The notes: generated from the sequence alone by a model not told the origin. DNA of 64,000 bases from GCA-2733415 sp965178655 (GCA_965178655.1 OZ238266.1:1426001-1490000), one strand, 5' to 3'. Positions 8,860 to 17,927 are shown, numbered from the stretch's first letter. Numbers and translations are program-made.

Positions 8860-10023
8860 ATGAATACTGCAATTTCCATCATGTCTATGTCTTCTATTTC
8901 CGCATTAGGAAGTAGCGAAAATTCTATTTGGGAAAAATACCAGCAACACACACATCATATTTTGCGTACGCCATTAGGTAACACTACTGCGCTATTAGCA
9001 AAATTACCAGAACATGTCTTGCAGCAAATACAAGAACTAAAAGATACTGTTCCAGCCTATAAAAACTTAGACAGCTCGGTGTTATATGCCATATATGTAT
9101 CTAGAATAGCAATGAAAAATGCTGGATGGAGCGCATCAGATAATTTTGGAATAAATATTGGATCATCACGTGGTGCAACAGCATTATTTGAAAAACATCA
9201 TGAAAGTTTTTTAAAGAAACAAGTTGCCGAAACACTTAGTTCACCAACCACAACTTTAGGAAACATATCATCTTGGGTAGCCCATGATTTACAAACCCAA
9301 GGGCCAGAAATTTCACATTCCATTACTTGCTCTACAGCGTTACATGCATTATTAAATGGTGTGGCATGGTTGGCAGCGGGGTTTTCTGATAAATTTTTGG
9401 TAGGCGGTAGTGAGGCAGCACTAACACCATTCACTATAGCACAAATGAATGCCCTAAAAATTTATGCTCAAAAGGAGCAAGATTACCCGTGTCGTGCACT
9501 TGATTTAGAAAAAAAACAAAACACATTGGTGCTAGGAGAAGGCGCTGCGGTAGTTTGTTTGGAAAAAGGATGTCAAAAAAATGCACTAGCAACAATTACA
9601 GGAATAGGGTATGCTACAGAAGTGTTAACACATAGTGTATCTATTTCTACAGAAGGCACTTGCTTTCAAAAATCAATGATAATGGCTATTGGAGAAACGC
9701 CTTTACAAGATATTAACGCAATTGTAATGCATGCGCCAGGAACAGTAAAAGGAGACCGCTCGGAAGCACAAGCGGTTAAGCATGTGTTTGGAGAACACAG
9801 CCCTTTTTTAACGACTAACAAATGGAAATTAGGCCATACATTTGCCACATCTGGAATGTTAAGTGTAGAGCTAGCAGTGTTAATGTTACAACAGCAACAA
9901 GTAATTCCTGTCCCATTTGCAGTAAAACAGCCTGCTCCTAAAAAAATTCAAAAAATTCTAGTAAATGCTGTTGGATTTGGAGGTAATGCGGTATCGGTTT
10001 TAATAGAAAAAAAACAATATTAG
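8860..10023 (+). CDS. Beta-ketoacyl-ACP synthase of the FabF/FabB type in the biotin operon
   Basis: 387 residues, somewhat shorter than housekeeping FabF (about 410). Thiolase-fold catalytic residues are present: nucleophile Cys in SITCSTALHALLNG, first His in MHAPGTVKGDRSEA, second His in LGHTFATSGMLSVEL. It starts 18 bp after bioA. KAS enzymes extend acyl-ACP with malonyl-ACP. Since no bioC/bioH/bioW/bioZ-like gene is visible nearby, this KAS is a candidate for making or channelling the pimeloyl precursor. The enzyme class is firm; the substrate is inferred from context. Confidence 0.85.
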   Translation: MNTAISIMSMSSISALGSSENSIWEKYQQHTHHILRTPLGNTTALLAKLPEHVLQQIQELKDTVPAYKNLDSSVLYAIYVSRIAMKNAGWSASDNFGINIGSSRGATALFEKHHESFLKKQVAETLSSPTTTLGNISSWVAHDLQTQGPEISHSITCSTALHALLNGVAWLAAGFSDKFLVGGSEAALTPFTIAQMNALKIYAQKEQDYPCRALDLEKKQNTLVLGEGAAVVCLEKGCQKNALATITGIGYATEVLTHSVSISTEGTCFQKSMIMAIGETPLQDINAIVMHAPGTVKGDRSEAQAVKHVFGEHSPFLTTNKWKLGHTFATSGMLSVELAVLMLQQQQVIPVPFAVKQPAPKKIQKILVNAVGFGGNAVSVLIEKKQY

Positions 10024-10455
10024 TTGAAATTTTAGTCTCTCTTTTCTCTTCTGCCTAGTGGCTTTTCGCTAATTTCTACACATGTTGAGACTGCCACATT
10101 CCGTTGCACGGCATTCGCAGAGACACAATACTGCTGTTATTGTATTGTCTTTGCGAGCCCCGAATATTCGGGGCGCGGCAATCTTCTTAAGTGCTAATAC
10201 CGAACGCAAAACTTTGAAGTTTGTAAAAGAAGTAAAACTAGACACTAAAACCGGGTTCGAAGGTTGAATGTTATTAAGTATGTCTCTATGGAGTCAAACA
10301 TTTAAGAGTGGCAGTCTGACAGCTATAAATAACCCCTAAAGGCATAGATGCTTTTGAGGAATATGTAAAAGTAATTGGACAATATTTAAAGTAAAAAATA
10401 AGTTACCAATACCGTAATAATTTGTATTTTTACCCTTTCAAAATCATGTAATTTT
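10024..10455. repeat. 432-bp gap before bioB with a copy of the dispersed repeat family
   Basis: No convincing gene. 10052-10190 carries three modules also found at 48801-48915: a CTTTTCGCTAATTTCTACA segment, a 37-bp identical block at 10084-10120 (matching 48879-48915), and a palindromic CCCCGAATATTCGGGG module at about 10158. A weak -7-like box TATTTTTA at 10425-10432 may drive bioB. A short open frame here is read through the repeats and is not considered a gene. Confidence 0.75.
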
Positions 10456-11547
10456 ATGACTGAAGTAAGACATAACTGGACAAAAGAAGAAATTCTTGAG
10501 ATATACAACAAGCCTATGATGGAGTTGTTGTATGAAGCAGCAACAATACACAGAAAAGAACACGACCCTAATGTAGTACAGGTATCTACGTTATTATCTA
10601 TTAAAACAGGAGGGTGTTCTGAAGATTGTGGGTATTGTCCGCAAGCAGCCAGATACCATACTGATGTTGAAGGCAATGACTTAATGTCGGTTAATCAAGT
10701 AAAAGCACAAGCTTTGCGTGCAAAAGAGGGCGGAAGCTCTCGTGTGTGTATGGGTGCAGCTTGGAGAAATGTAAAAGACGGCCCTGAATTTGAGCAAGTC
10801 TTAGAAATGGTTCGTGGTATTAACAAGTTAGACATGGAAGTGTGTTGTACATTAGGAATGCTTACAGAAAACCAAGCAAAACGACTGGCAGAAGCAGGAT
10901 TATATGCATACAACCATAATTTAGACTCTTCAGAAGAATATTATAAAGAAGTTATTTCTACTCGTGGTTTTGAAGATCGTTTAAAAACGATTGATAATGT
11001 TCGTAAAACAAATGTTACCGTTTGTTCTGGAGGAATTATTGGTATGGGAGAAAAAGTAGAAGACAGGGCAGGAATGCTAGTGGCTTTATCTACCTTAAAT
11101 CCACAGCCAGAATCAACACCAATAAACGCTTTAGTAGCTGTAGAAGGTACACCATTAGAAGAGGAAAAACCTGTTGAAATATGGGATATGATTCGTATGG
11201 TTGCTACCACACGTATTGTATTGCCAGAAACTCAAGTACGTTTATCGGCAGGGCGAACGCAAATGAGTAGAGAAGGACAAGCAATGTGTTTCTTTGCAGG
11301 AGCAAATTCTATTTTTGCAGGAGATAAGTTGTTAACTACTCCAAACCCTGATGTAAATGAAGACATGAAAATGTTTGACCTATTAGGGATGAAACCTCAA
11401 AAGCCATTCACTAAAAAAGTACAACCACCAACGGTTGAGGCAGCAGATTCTAAATTAGAAGCCTTAGGCGAAAAACCAAAATGGACACGTCCAAAGCATA
11501 AAATTGAACGTAATGAAGCTGCTAAAGAAGCTTCTAAGGTAAAATAA
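10456..11547 (+). CDS. bioB: Biotin synthase (radical SAM)
   Basis: 363 residues. The radical-SAM cluster motif is GGCSEDCGYCPQA (CxxxCxxC, about residue 54). The YNHNLDSS and ETQVRLSAGRTQMS motifs are conserved in BioB, the latter with the Arg that binds the [2Fe-2S] cluster. The enzyme inserts sulfur into dethiobiotin, the last step of the pathway. A Lys/Glu-rich tail of about 40 residues extends the usual length. Separated from the rest of the operon by the repeat-bearing gap, so possibly transcribed on its own; a strong terminator follows. Confidence 0.97.
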   Translation: MTEVRHNWTKEEILEIYNKPMMELLYEAATIHRKEHDPNVVQVSTLLSIKTGGCSEDCGYCPQAARYHTDVEGNDLMSVNQVKAQALRAKEGGSSRVCMGAAWRNVKDGPEFEQVLEMVRGINKLDMEVCCTLGMLTENQAKRLAEAGLYAYNHNLDSSEEYYKEVISTRGFEDRLKTIDNVRKTNVTVCSGGIIGMGEKVEDRAGMLVALSTLNPQPESTPINALVAVEGTPLEEEKPVEIWDMIRMVATTRIVLPETQVRLSAGRTQMSREGQAMCFFAGANSIFAGDKLLTTPNPDVNEDMKMFDLLGMKPQKPFTKKVQPPTVEAADSKLEALGEKPKWTRPKHKIERNEAAKEASKVK

Positions 11548-11576
11548 AAAAGGCAGCTCATAGAGCTGCCTTTTTT
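11546..11576 (+). terminator. Intrinsic terminator between convergent bioB and recX
   Basis: AAAAAAGGCAGCTC and its complement GAGCTGCCTTTTTT around an ATA loop. The T tract and A tract are symmetrical, so it can act in both directions. Confidence 0.9.
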
Positions 11577-11577
11577 G

Positions 11578-12051
11578 TTAAGGTATTAATTGTTTAGCAA
11601 TATCATAAACTAATGCCGATTCCCATCCACGATAGAGTAAATAATCTGTTAGTTTTTTTCGTTTTTTAAACGTGTTTTCTTCAGTAATAAACTGCAATTT
11701 TCTCTGGGCAATGTAGTCTAGTTTAGTAAGGTACTCATCTGCTGTAAACTCTTTTAAGGCAGTTTTTATGTTATATGCTGAAATGTTTCGAAACTTTAAT
11801 TCTCGTGTAATTCTGTGTCTGCCCCAATGTTTAATATTAAATTTTCCTCTAGCAAAACTTTTGGCAAAGCGCTCTTCGTCTAAGAAGTTATGTTGCGCCA
11901 AATGCAGTAGTACTTCATCTATAGCCAAAGGTATCATGCCCATTTGTTGTAGTTTATGGGTTACCTCTTTGTAGCAACGATCTTGATATACGCAATAGCG
12001 TTCAAGTGCTCGTTTTGCTTCGGTAAGGGTGTATGTTTTTTTTTGATTCAA
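11578..12051 (-). CDS. recX: RecX regulatory protein
   Basis: 157 residues, the usual length. The RecX pattern of three-helix repeats is visible: EAKRALERYCVYQDRCYKEV, then FLDEERFAKSFARGKFN, KHWGRHRITRELKFRNI and a C-terminal KLTDYLLYRGWES repeat. RecX modulates RecA filaments in recombination and SOS repair. It lies 84 bp downstream of rng on the same strand, with a terminator between, and is not next to recA here. Confidence 0.92.
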   Translation of the reverse strand: MNQKKTYTLTEAKRALERYCVYQDRCYKEVTHKLQQMGMIPLAIDEVLLHLAQHNFLDEERFAKSFARGKFNIKHWGRHRITRELKFRNISAYNIKTALKEFTADEYLTKLDYIAQRKLQFITEENTFKKRKKLTDYLLYRGWESALVYDIAKQLIP

Positions 12052-12101
12052 GAAAGAAATGCTTTGGGTGGTAAAGGTAAGGCATTTTTAAAAAATAGGG
12101 C

Positions 12102-12131
12102 ATAAAAAAAAGCCACGCTATTGGCGTGGCT
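12102..12131 (-). terminator. Intrinsic terminator after rng (minus strand)
   Basis: On the minus strand AGCCACGC-CAATA-GCGTGGCT is followed by eight T residues, directly after the rng stop codon. Confidence 0.9.
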
Positions 12132-12135
12132 TCTC

Positions 12136-13680
12136 TTATTTAATTTTCCTTCCTTTATCATTATAAAAATGATAGTCTAGGTATGTGTAAGCATCTCTAG
12201 GTAATATTTTAATCCATTTTTTGTGTTCAAAAAACCACTTTGAACGGATTGATGGAAATCCTTGGGTTAAAAATGCGGCTATAAAAGGGTGCACGTTAAG
12301 TGTTACTTTTTTAGGCCTTTTGGTCATAATTCTGTTTAGGTCAGACTGTATTTTTTGTATTAAAACAATAGGAGCTTCTACTTCTCCAGAACCGCCGTTA
12401 GGGTTCTTTTCGCGAGTTTTAATATTCATTACAGGTCTAACACGTTGTCGAGTTATTTGGATTAATCCAAATTTACTTGGTGGTAATATTTTGTGTTTTG
12501 CTTTATCGCTATCCATTTCATCTTTAAGATGCTGAAACAGTTTTTTTCTGTTTTCAGGGTCAGACATATCAATAAAGTCTACTACAATAATTCCTCCCAT
12601 ATCTCTAAGTCGTAATTGTCTTGCAACTTCTGTTGCGGCAATTAAGTTTACTTCGAGAGCTGTTCCTTCTTGGCTTTTTGATTTATTAGAACGGTTACCG
12701 CTATTTACATCAATGACGTGTAATGCTTCAGTGTGTTCAATAACCAAATAGGTTCCTTTTGTTGAGGAAACCGTTTGTCCGAAAGAAGTTTTAATCTGAC
12801 GTTCTACTCCATATTTTTCAAAAATAGGGACATCAGTTTTGTGTAACTTAACAATTGATTCTTTTTTCGGTGCAATACGTTGCATCGTTTCTTTAATTTC
12901 TTCAAAAAGCTTTTCATCGTCAACACGAATAGCAGAAAATGAGTCATTAAACAAATCTCTTAAAAGAGAAGATGTTTTGTTCATTTCGCTTAATACTGTT
13001 GAGGGTACTTCTGCTTTATGAAGTTTTTCGCACATTGCTGTCCATTTGGATAGCAAATTTTGCATGTCTTTGTCCAGTTCGGCTACTTTTTTGCCTTCCG
13101 CTACGGTACGAACGATAACACCAAAACCTTTAGGTTTAATGCTATGAACTAATTTCTTTAATCGGTTTTTTTCGCTTCTACTTTCAATTTTTTGAGAAAT
13201 AGAAACACGATCAGAAAAAGGGACTAACACAATAAATCGTCCAGCAATAGATAATTCTGAACTTAATCGTGGTCCTTTAGTTGAAATAGGTTCTTTTACA
13301 ATTTGTACAAGAATTGATTGATTAGATTGAATGGCATCAGAAATGCGTCCGTCTTTTTCAATTTCTTTCTCGAACGGGAATTTTTTTAGACTAAAATCTT
13401 TTAGTTTACCTGTGCTTACACTTTTTACGAATTTCAAAGAGGAAGAAATTTTAGGTCCTAAGTCATGATAATGTAAGAAGGCGTCTTTTTCATAGCCTAC
13501 ATTTACAAAAGCAGCATTAAGTCCGGGCACAGTTTTTCTAATTTTTGCAAGGAATATATCGCCTACATTAAATTGTTTTTCACTGTGTTCTTCCTTATGT
13601 AATTCGATTAATCGTCCATCTTTTAATAAGGCAAAATCAACTTTTGAGGAACTGGATCTAATAATTAATTCTTTGTTCAC
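12136..13680 (-). CDS. rng: Ribonuclease E/G family endoribonuclease
   Basis: 514 residues, GTG start at 13680. An S1-type RNA-binding domain occupies about residues 38-125 (FLAKIRKTVPGLNAAFVNVGYEKDAFLH). The catalytic core has the two Mg-binding aspartates in HVIDVNSGNR and GGIIVVDFIDM. The enzyme cleaves single-stranded RNA in rRNA maturation and mRNA decay. The zinc-link CPxCxG motif of proteobacterial RNase E/G is absent; TRQRVRPVMNIKTRE leads into a short linker without Cys, as in other Bacteroidota. There is no long degradosome scaffold, so it resembles RNase G in size. Confidence 0.94.
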   Translation of the reverse strand: MNKELIIRSSSSKVDFALLKDGRLIELHKEEHSEKQFNVGDIFLAKIRKTVPGLNAAFVNVGYEKDAFLHYHDLGPKISSSLKFVKSVSTGKLKDFSLKKFPFEKEIEKDGRISDAIQSNQSILVQIVKEPISTKGPRLSSELSIAGRFIVLVPFSDRVSISQKIESRSEKNRLKKLVHSIKPKGFGVIVRTVAEGKKVAELDKDMQNLLSKWTAMCEKLHKAEVPSTVLSEMNKTSSLLRDLFNDSFSAIRVDDEKLFEEIKETMQRIAPKKESIVKLHKTDVPIFEKYGVERQIKTSFGQTVSSTKGTYLVIEHTEALHVIDVNSGNRSNKSKSQEGTALEVNLIAATEVARQLRLRDMGGIIVVDFIDMSDPENRKKLFQHLKDEMDSDKAKHKILPPSKFGLIQITRQRVRPVMNIKTREKNPNGGSGEVEAPIVLIQKIQSDLNRIMTKRPKKVTLNVHPFIAAFLTQGFPSIRSKWFFEHKKWIKILPRDAYTYLDYHFYNDKGRKIK

Positions 13681-13810
13681 TCTTACATTAATTTATATCT
13701 ATACAGAATTGTACAGATGGATTTTACATTTTTTACAGGATTTTATACTTTTTCTAAAGTACGAAACCATTGAGCAATTTCTGCTCATTTCAAAGAACAT
13801 TCTTTTTAAC

Positions 13811-13842
13811 AAGAAAAAGTAGTTATATAACTACTTTTTCTT
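13811..13842 (-). terminator. Perfect 32-bp palindrome overlapping the stop of the 29-residue gene
   Basis: AAGAAAAAGTAGTTAT and its exact complement form a 16-bp perfect dyad. It includes the stop codon (13833-13831) of the small basic gene. On the minus strand it ends in TTTTTCTTG, so it probably terminates the hup-small gene transcript. Confidence 0.7.
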
Positions 13843-13920
13843 ATGACGGTTAGCTCTTCTACGCTTTTTACGCTTATGCGTTGCTACCTTATGTCTTTTT
13901 CTTTTTTTACCACTTGGCAT
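13831..13920 (-). CDS. 29-residue extremely basic small protein, possibly ribosome-associated
   Basis: ATG at 13920, TAG at 13833-13831. The peptide begins MPSGKKRKRHKVATHKRKKR and ends NRHKKK. About two thirds of residues are Lys, Arg or His, with no acidic residues. It sits 33 bp downstream of hup on the same strand and ends in a terminator-like palindrome. Size and charge are those of tiny ribosomal proteins or rRNA-binding extensions. I recall near-identical peptides in many flavobacteria but cannot name the family; it does not look like bTHX. The conserved-looking start and terminator make it credible as a gene. Confidence 0.75.
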   Translation of the reverse strand: MPSGKKRKRHKVATHKRKKRRRANRHKKK

Positions 13921-13953
13921 AATTTGAAATTTTTAAGATTAATAATTCGTTTT

Positions 13954-14244
13954 TTATTTTACTGCTACATTTGTTTTTACACCTTCTAAAAATATTTTAG
14001 CGGGCTTAAATGCAGGGATATTATGTGCAGGTATTTTAATAGTTGTATTTTTAGAAATGTTTCTTCCTGTTTTTTCAGCTCTTGTTTTAATGATAAAACT
14101 TCCAAAACCTCTTAAATACACATTGTCTCCACTTTCTAAAGAAGTTTTTACTTCATTCATAAAAGATTCAACAGTTGCTTGTACATCACCTTTCTCTATT
14201 CCTAACTTATCTGAAATTTTAGATACGATATCTGCTTTTGTCAT
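13954..14244 (-). CDS. hup: HU/IHF-family DNA-binding protein
   Basis: 96 residues. MTKADIVSKISDKLGI opens the dimerisation helices; GDNVYLRGFGSFIIKTR is the HU beta-arm entry and RNISKNTTIKIPAHNIPAFKPAK includes the DNA-contacting arm and conserved proline region. HU bends and compacts DNA in the nucleoid. It is divergent from mutY, and the 29-residue basic gene follows in the same transcript. Confidence 0.93.
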   Translation of the reverse strand: MTKADIVSKISDKLGIEKGDVQATVESFMNEVKTSLESGDNVYLRGFGSFIIKTRAEKTGRNISKNTTIKIPAHNIPAFKPAKIFLEGVKTNVAVK

Positions 14245-14287
14245 TGCTATTAATTTAAATAAACCTTATTGTTAAAAAATTGGTTTG

Positions 14288-14295
14288 CAAATATA
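14288..14295 (-). promoter_or_regulatory. -7 box TATATTTG for hup (minus strand)
   Basis: Plus-strand CAAATATA reads TATATTTG on the minus strand, 44 bp before the hup ATG. A second identical box lies at 14362-14369, so hup may have tandem promoters. Confidence 0.6.
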
Positions 14296-14379
14296 TGAAT
14301 TAATAATTCAAACAGAAGTGCTAAATGATTAAAATTTAACCAGATAAAAATTTAATTTAGCCAAATATAAAACAAATAA

Positions 14380-15417
14380 GTGAATTTATCTAAAACACTC
14401 ATATCGTGGTACTTAAAAAACAAGAGAGATCTTCCTTGGCGTAATACTGTTGATCCATATTATATTTGGCTTTCAGAAATTATCTTGCAACAAACACAGG
14501 TGGTTCAAGGATTACCGTATTATGAAGCTTTTGTAGATACCTATCCTACTGTTCAAGACCTAGCAAATGCCAGTGAAGAACAAGTGCTTAAGCTTTGGCA
14601 AGGACTAGGGTACTACTCTCGTGCTAGAAACTTACACTTTACAGCAAAGTATGTTGCTAATGAGCTAAACGGAACGTTTCCAAAAACACACAAAGAGCTA
14701 CTTACTTTAAAAGGCGTGGGAGAATATACAGCCAGTGCCATCTCATCTATTTGTTATCAAGAGCCTAAAGCTGTTGTTGATGGCAATGTGTATAGGGTAT
14801 TGGCTCGTGTTTATGGTATAGATGTGCCAATAAATACACCTAAAGGGGTTAAATTGTTCTCTGAGCTGGCACAAGAAGAGCTTGATGTATTGGCTCCAGA
14901 CACGCATAATCAAGCCATAATGGAGTTTGGTGCCAGACATTGTACGCCCAAAAAGCCAAAATGCGAATCGTGTGTATTTGCGTTTAAGTGTGTTGCGCTT
15001 CAAGAAAAAACTGTAGCAACACTGCCTATAAAACTAAAGAAAATAACAGTTAAAAAACGATATTTTAACTATATCATACCTATTATAAATCAAAAAGATA
15101 CTTTACTCCGTAGGCGTGATTTAAAAGGTATTTGGGCAAATTTATATGAGTTTCCGCTTGTAGAAACAGTTCAAAACGCATCGGAAAATGAAATTGTAGC
15201 AGCTATTAGTACTCAGAAAATAATAAAAACGCCTTTTGAGATAAGGCTGTATAATGATAGTCCTGTAGTACACAAGTTAACACACCGGCATATTTATGCC
15301 AAATTTTGGATTGTTATATCAGATGACCCATCTGCAGATTCAATACCAATTAAAACACTTGAAAACTACCCAGTACCAGTGTTAATAGCTAATTTTATAA
15401 AAGAGTTTTCTTTTTAA
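14380..15417 (+). CDS. mutY: A/G-specific adenine DNA glycosylase
   Basis: 345 residues from a GTG start; the N-terminus NLSKTLISWYLKNKRDLPWRNT aligns with MutY, so no later ATG is preferred. The helix-hairpin-helix LLTLKGVGEYTASAIS is followed by the catalytic Asp in AVVDGNVYRVLARV. The [4Fe-4S] ligands are in CTPKKPKCESCVFAFKC (C-x6-C-x2-C-x5-C). A NUDIX-like domain recognising 8-oxoG fills the C-terminus. It removes A mispaired with 8-oxoG. mutY-ssb-gldE order is typical of flavobacteria. Confidence 0.96.
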   Translation: MNLSKTLISWYLKNKRDLPWRNTVDPYYIWLSEIILQQTQVVQGLPYYEAFVDTYPTVQDLANASEEQVLKLWQGLGYYSRARNLHFTAKYVANELNGTFPKTHKELLTLKGVGEYTASAISSICYQEPKAVVDGNVYRVLARVYGIDVPINTPKGVKLFSELAQEELDVLAPDTHNQAIMEFGARHCTPKKPKCESCVFAFKCVALQEKTVATLPIKLKKITVKKRYFNYIIPIINQKDTLLRRRDLKGIWANLYEFPLVETVQNASENEIVAAISTQKIIKTPFEIRLYNDSPVVHKLTHRHIYAKFWIVISDDPSADSIPIKTLENYPVPVLIANFIKEFSF

Positions 15418-15479
15418 ACCAGGAGATCTACGTTATTTAAATTAATAATAGTATTTTTGATAAAAACAAGATAAAAATT

Positions 15480-15920
15480 ATGAGTACTTTAAACAAAGTA
15501 ATGCTAATAGGTAATTTAGGAGATGATGTTAAAATGCATTATTTTGAAGGTGGCAATTGTATAGGTCGTTTTCCTATTGCAACAAGTGAGTCTTACACAA
15601 GCAAGCAAACAGGCGAGCGAATTACGAATACGGAGTGGCACAATATAGTAGTAAGAAATAAAGGCGCTGAAATTTGTGAGAAGTACCTTAAAAAAGGCGA
15701 TAAGGTATATATTGAAGGTCGTATAAAAACACGTCAATGGCAAGCAGAAGATGGTAATACACGCTATTCTACCGAAATTCATTGTCAAGATTTTACGTTC
15801 TTATCTCCAAAAACAGAAGGCGCAGCACCACAGCAAGCACAGCAGCCAGTTTCGGCACCTAAGGCAGAAGCAGCACCTGTGCAACCAGCTGTAGAGGATA
15901 ACGATGACTTACCATTTTAA
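15480..15920 (+). CDS. ssb: Single-stranded DNA-binding protein
   Basis: 146 residues. The OB fold (about residues 1-107) starts STLNKVMLIGNLGDDV and contains TEWHNIVV and KGDKVYIEGRIKTRQW. A flexible Ala/Pro/Gln linker leads to the acidic tip DNDDLPF, which recruits replication and repair proteins. It lies 62 bp after mutY, upstream of gldE. Confidence 0.97.
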   Translation: MSTLNKVMLIGNLGDDVKMHYFEGGNCIGRFPIATSESYTSKQTGERITNTEWHNIVVRNKGAEICEKYLKKGDKVYIEGRIKTRQWQAEDGNTRYSTEIHCQDFTFLSPKTEGAAPQQAQQPVSAPKAEAAPVQPAVEDNDDLPF

Positions 15921-15954
15921 TTAAAAATAAAGACTATTGGGCACCTGTTTTTTT

Positions 15955-17223
15955 ATGATGGGCATAACATTTAATATTACAATTCTATACGTAGTCTTGT
16001 TAATATTGCTTTTGTTTTTTTCGGCAATGGTTTCTGGAGCAGAAGTGGCATTTTTCTCGCTAACACAAACACAATTAGTACATAAAAAACCGTCTTTTAA
16101 AAACCAAGACATTGTAAAACAGTTGCGCAATAATCCTAAAAAGTTATTGGCTACTATTTTGGTTGCTAATAACTTTTTAAACATTGCTATAGTTCTTCTT
16201 TTTGCAAGTATTGGACATGTTTGGATGGCAGATATTCCTGCCTCTCTACGTTTGTTTATAGAGATAGTAATTGTAACATTTTTAATTCTATTATTTGGCG
16301 AAATTGTACCCAAAGTATATGCAAGTAGAAATAACGAAAAATTTGCCAATACTATGGCAAAGCCAATTGTAGTTCTTCAAAAAATATTTGCAGTATTTAG
16401 TGTGCCAATGCAAGCAGGTTCTCAGTTTATTGAAAATAAACTTACCAAAACAACATCAGACATTACCGTTACACAATTGTCACAGGCCCTTGCGCTAACT
16501 GATGAAGACGAAACAACCGATGAAGAACAAAAAATATTAAAAGGAATTGTCTCTTTCGGGAACACAGACACAAGCCAAGTTATGCGTCCTAGAATGGATA
16601 TTTTTGCTTTAGATATTTCTGCGCCTTTTCAAGAAATAATGACTCAGATTACAAAAGGCGGCTATTCAAGAATTCCGGTATTTAAAGAAAACCTTGATCA
16701 GATTAAAGGAGTGCTTTATGTAAAAGATTTATTGCCCTATCTAAACAAAACAGATGTAGATTGGTCAGGCTTAATTAGAACGCCATTTTTTGTTCCAGAG
16801 AACAAAAAACTAGACGATTTACTAAAAGAGTTTCAAGAAAAAAGGGTGCACTTGGCTATTGTAGTAGATGAGTACGGCGGAACATCTGGAGTAGTGTCTC
16901 TAGAAGATATTATTGAAGAAATTATAGGAGACATTAGCGATGAGTTTGATGATGATAACCTAAGTTACTCTAAAATTGATAACAATAACTTTGTTTTTGA
17001 AGGAAAAACAGCCTTAAAAGATATATATCGCGTTACAGGCGTAGACGCTGAAGGTTTTGAAGCGCATAAAGGAGAAGCAGAAACTATTGCAGGGTTTGTA
17101 TTAGAAATTTCAGGAAACTTCCCTAAGAAAAACGAAAAAATAGTCTTTAAAGGCTGTGTGTTTACTATTGAAATAGTCGATAAAAAACGTATAAAACAAA
17201 TAAAGTTTACATTGCCGTCGTAA
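15955..17223 (+). CDS. gldE: Gliding motility-associated protein GldE (CNNM/CBS/CorC)
   Basis: 422 residues from ATG 15955 (a second ATG at 15958 is equally possible; a longer TTG-started frame adds six residues and is less likely). Three to four N-terminal membrane helices form a CNNM/DUF21 domain (about 1-175). Two CBS domains follow (MRPRMDIFALD; VVDEYGGTSGVVSLEDIIEEIIGDI), then a CorC/HlyC domain. GldE acts with GldD in gliding and T9SS function in flavobacteria, and resembles CorC/hemolysin C-type transporters. The expected neighbour gldD is 2.8 kb downstream, not adjacent. Confidence 0.9.
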   Translation: MMGITFNITILYVVLLILLLFFSAMVSGAEVAFFSLTQTQLVHKKPSFKNQDIVKQLRNNPKKLLATILVANNFLNIAIVLLFASIGHVWMADIPASLRLFIEIVIVTFLILLFGEIVPKVYASRNNEKFANTMAKPIVVLQKIFAVFSVPMQAGSQFIENKLTKTTSDITVTQLSQALALTDEDETTDEEQKILKGIVSFGNTDTSQVMRPRMDIFALDISAPFQEIMTQITKGGYSRIPVFKENLDQIKGVLYVKDLLPYLNKTDVDWSGLIRTPFFVPENKKLDDLLKEFQEKRVHLAIVVDEYGGTSGVVSLEDIIEEIIGDISDEFDDDNLSYSKIDNNNFVFEGKTALKDIYRVTGVDAEGFEAHKGEAETIAGFVLEISGNFPKKNEKIVFKGCVFTIEIVDKKRIKQIKFTLPS

Positions 17224-17257
17224 TAGGTGTTTTAAAAATAACCTAACGGCAACGCTA

Positions 17258-17914
17258 TTACTTTCTTAATTCTTCCATCTCTACCAGTAAACCATCTATT
17301 TTTCTTAAAATACGACCATATACTAGATTGATGTCCCATTTTCCTATTCTTCCGCCAAAATAAGCCAATACTCCAAGTGCTAAAAACAGCGGGATTAGTA
17401 AAAATATTGGAAATCCATAAACCAAGTAAACGTTAGGAAATTCCTGAACCAACCCAGTTACAAATAGTTCTCCCAAGGTAGTTTCTTTAGGAGTGTTAAA
17501 CCAAAACCCAAAGACTACCGCTAAAAAGACGTACGGATACATAAAGGTAGATAGTTTTGAGTTTACAGAAATCATGTTTTTTATCCAGGAATTAAAATGA
17601 CTTAGGTATTCATAACTATTTGTGTTTTTATTAATAGCATTTAATTGTTTACTGTATTTGTGACCTATAATTGAGATGAATATAAATAGTGCTGCCATTG
17701 GAATTCCCATAGGAAGCATTTTAGCAACATAGGTAACAGGAATGATTATTATTGCAAATGCAATTATTGCAATTCTATTAATAGTGTACATTCGTTTAAA
17801 TTTTGCTGTAATATCTATTGATTTCTGAGTGTATAAATTGTTTAGTTTTGGAGCAACTAATGCATTGCTTTGTAAAAATCCATCTTTCCAAATAGTTTCT
17901 ATTGACTTTTCCAT
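17258..17914 (-). CDS. Membrane protein co-encoded with an ECF sigma factor, possible anti-sigma
   Basis: 218 residues. A cytosolic N-terminal segment of about 45 residues precedes two close helices (IAIIAFAIIIIPVTYVAKML and a second ending FIFISIIGHKYS). Two more helices follow near 125 and 170, and the C-terminus is charged. It starts 13 bp after the sigma factor stop, so the two form an operon. That order and topology fit a membrane-anchored regulator of the sigma factor, but no zinc-binding anti-sigma motif is seen. No function assigned by homology. Confidence 0.65.
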   Translation of the reverse strand: MEKSIETIWKDGFLQSNALVAPKLNNLYTQKSIDITAKFKRMYTINRIAIIAFAIIIIPVTYVAKMLPMGIPMAALFIFISIIGHKYSKQLNAINKNTNSYEYLSHFNSWIKNMISVNSKLSTFMYPYVFLAVVFGFWFNTPKETTLGELFVTGLVQEFPNVYLVYGFPIFLLIPLFLALGVLAYFGGRIGKWDINLVYGRILRKIDGLLVEMEELRK

Positions 17915-17927
17915 AATGTTATTGTTT

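Noticed and set aside
10082..10267. 61-codon open frame before bioB
   Set aside because: It is read through dispersed repeat modules that recur at 48801-48915; not a gene.
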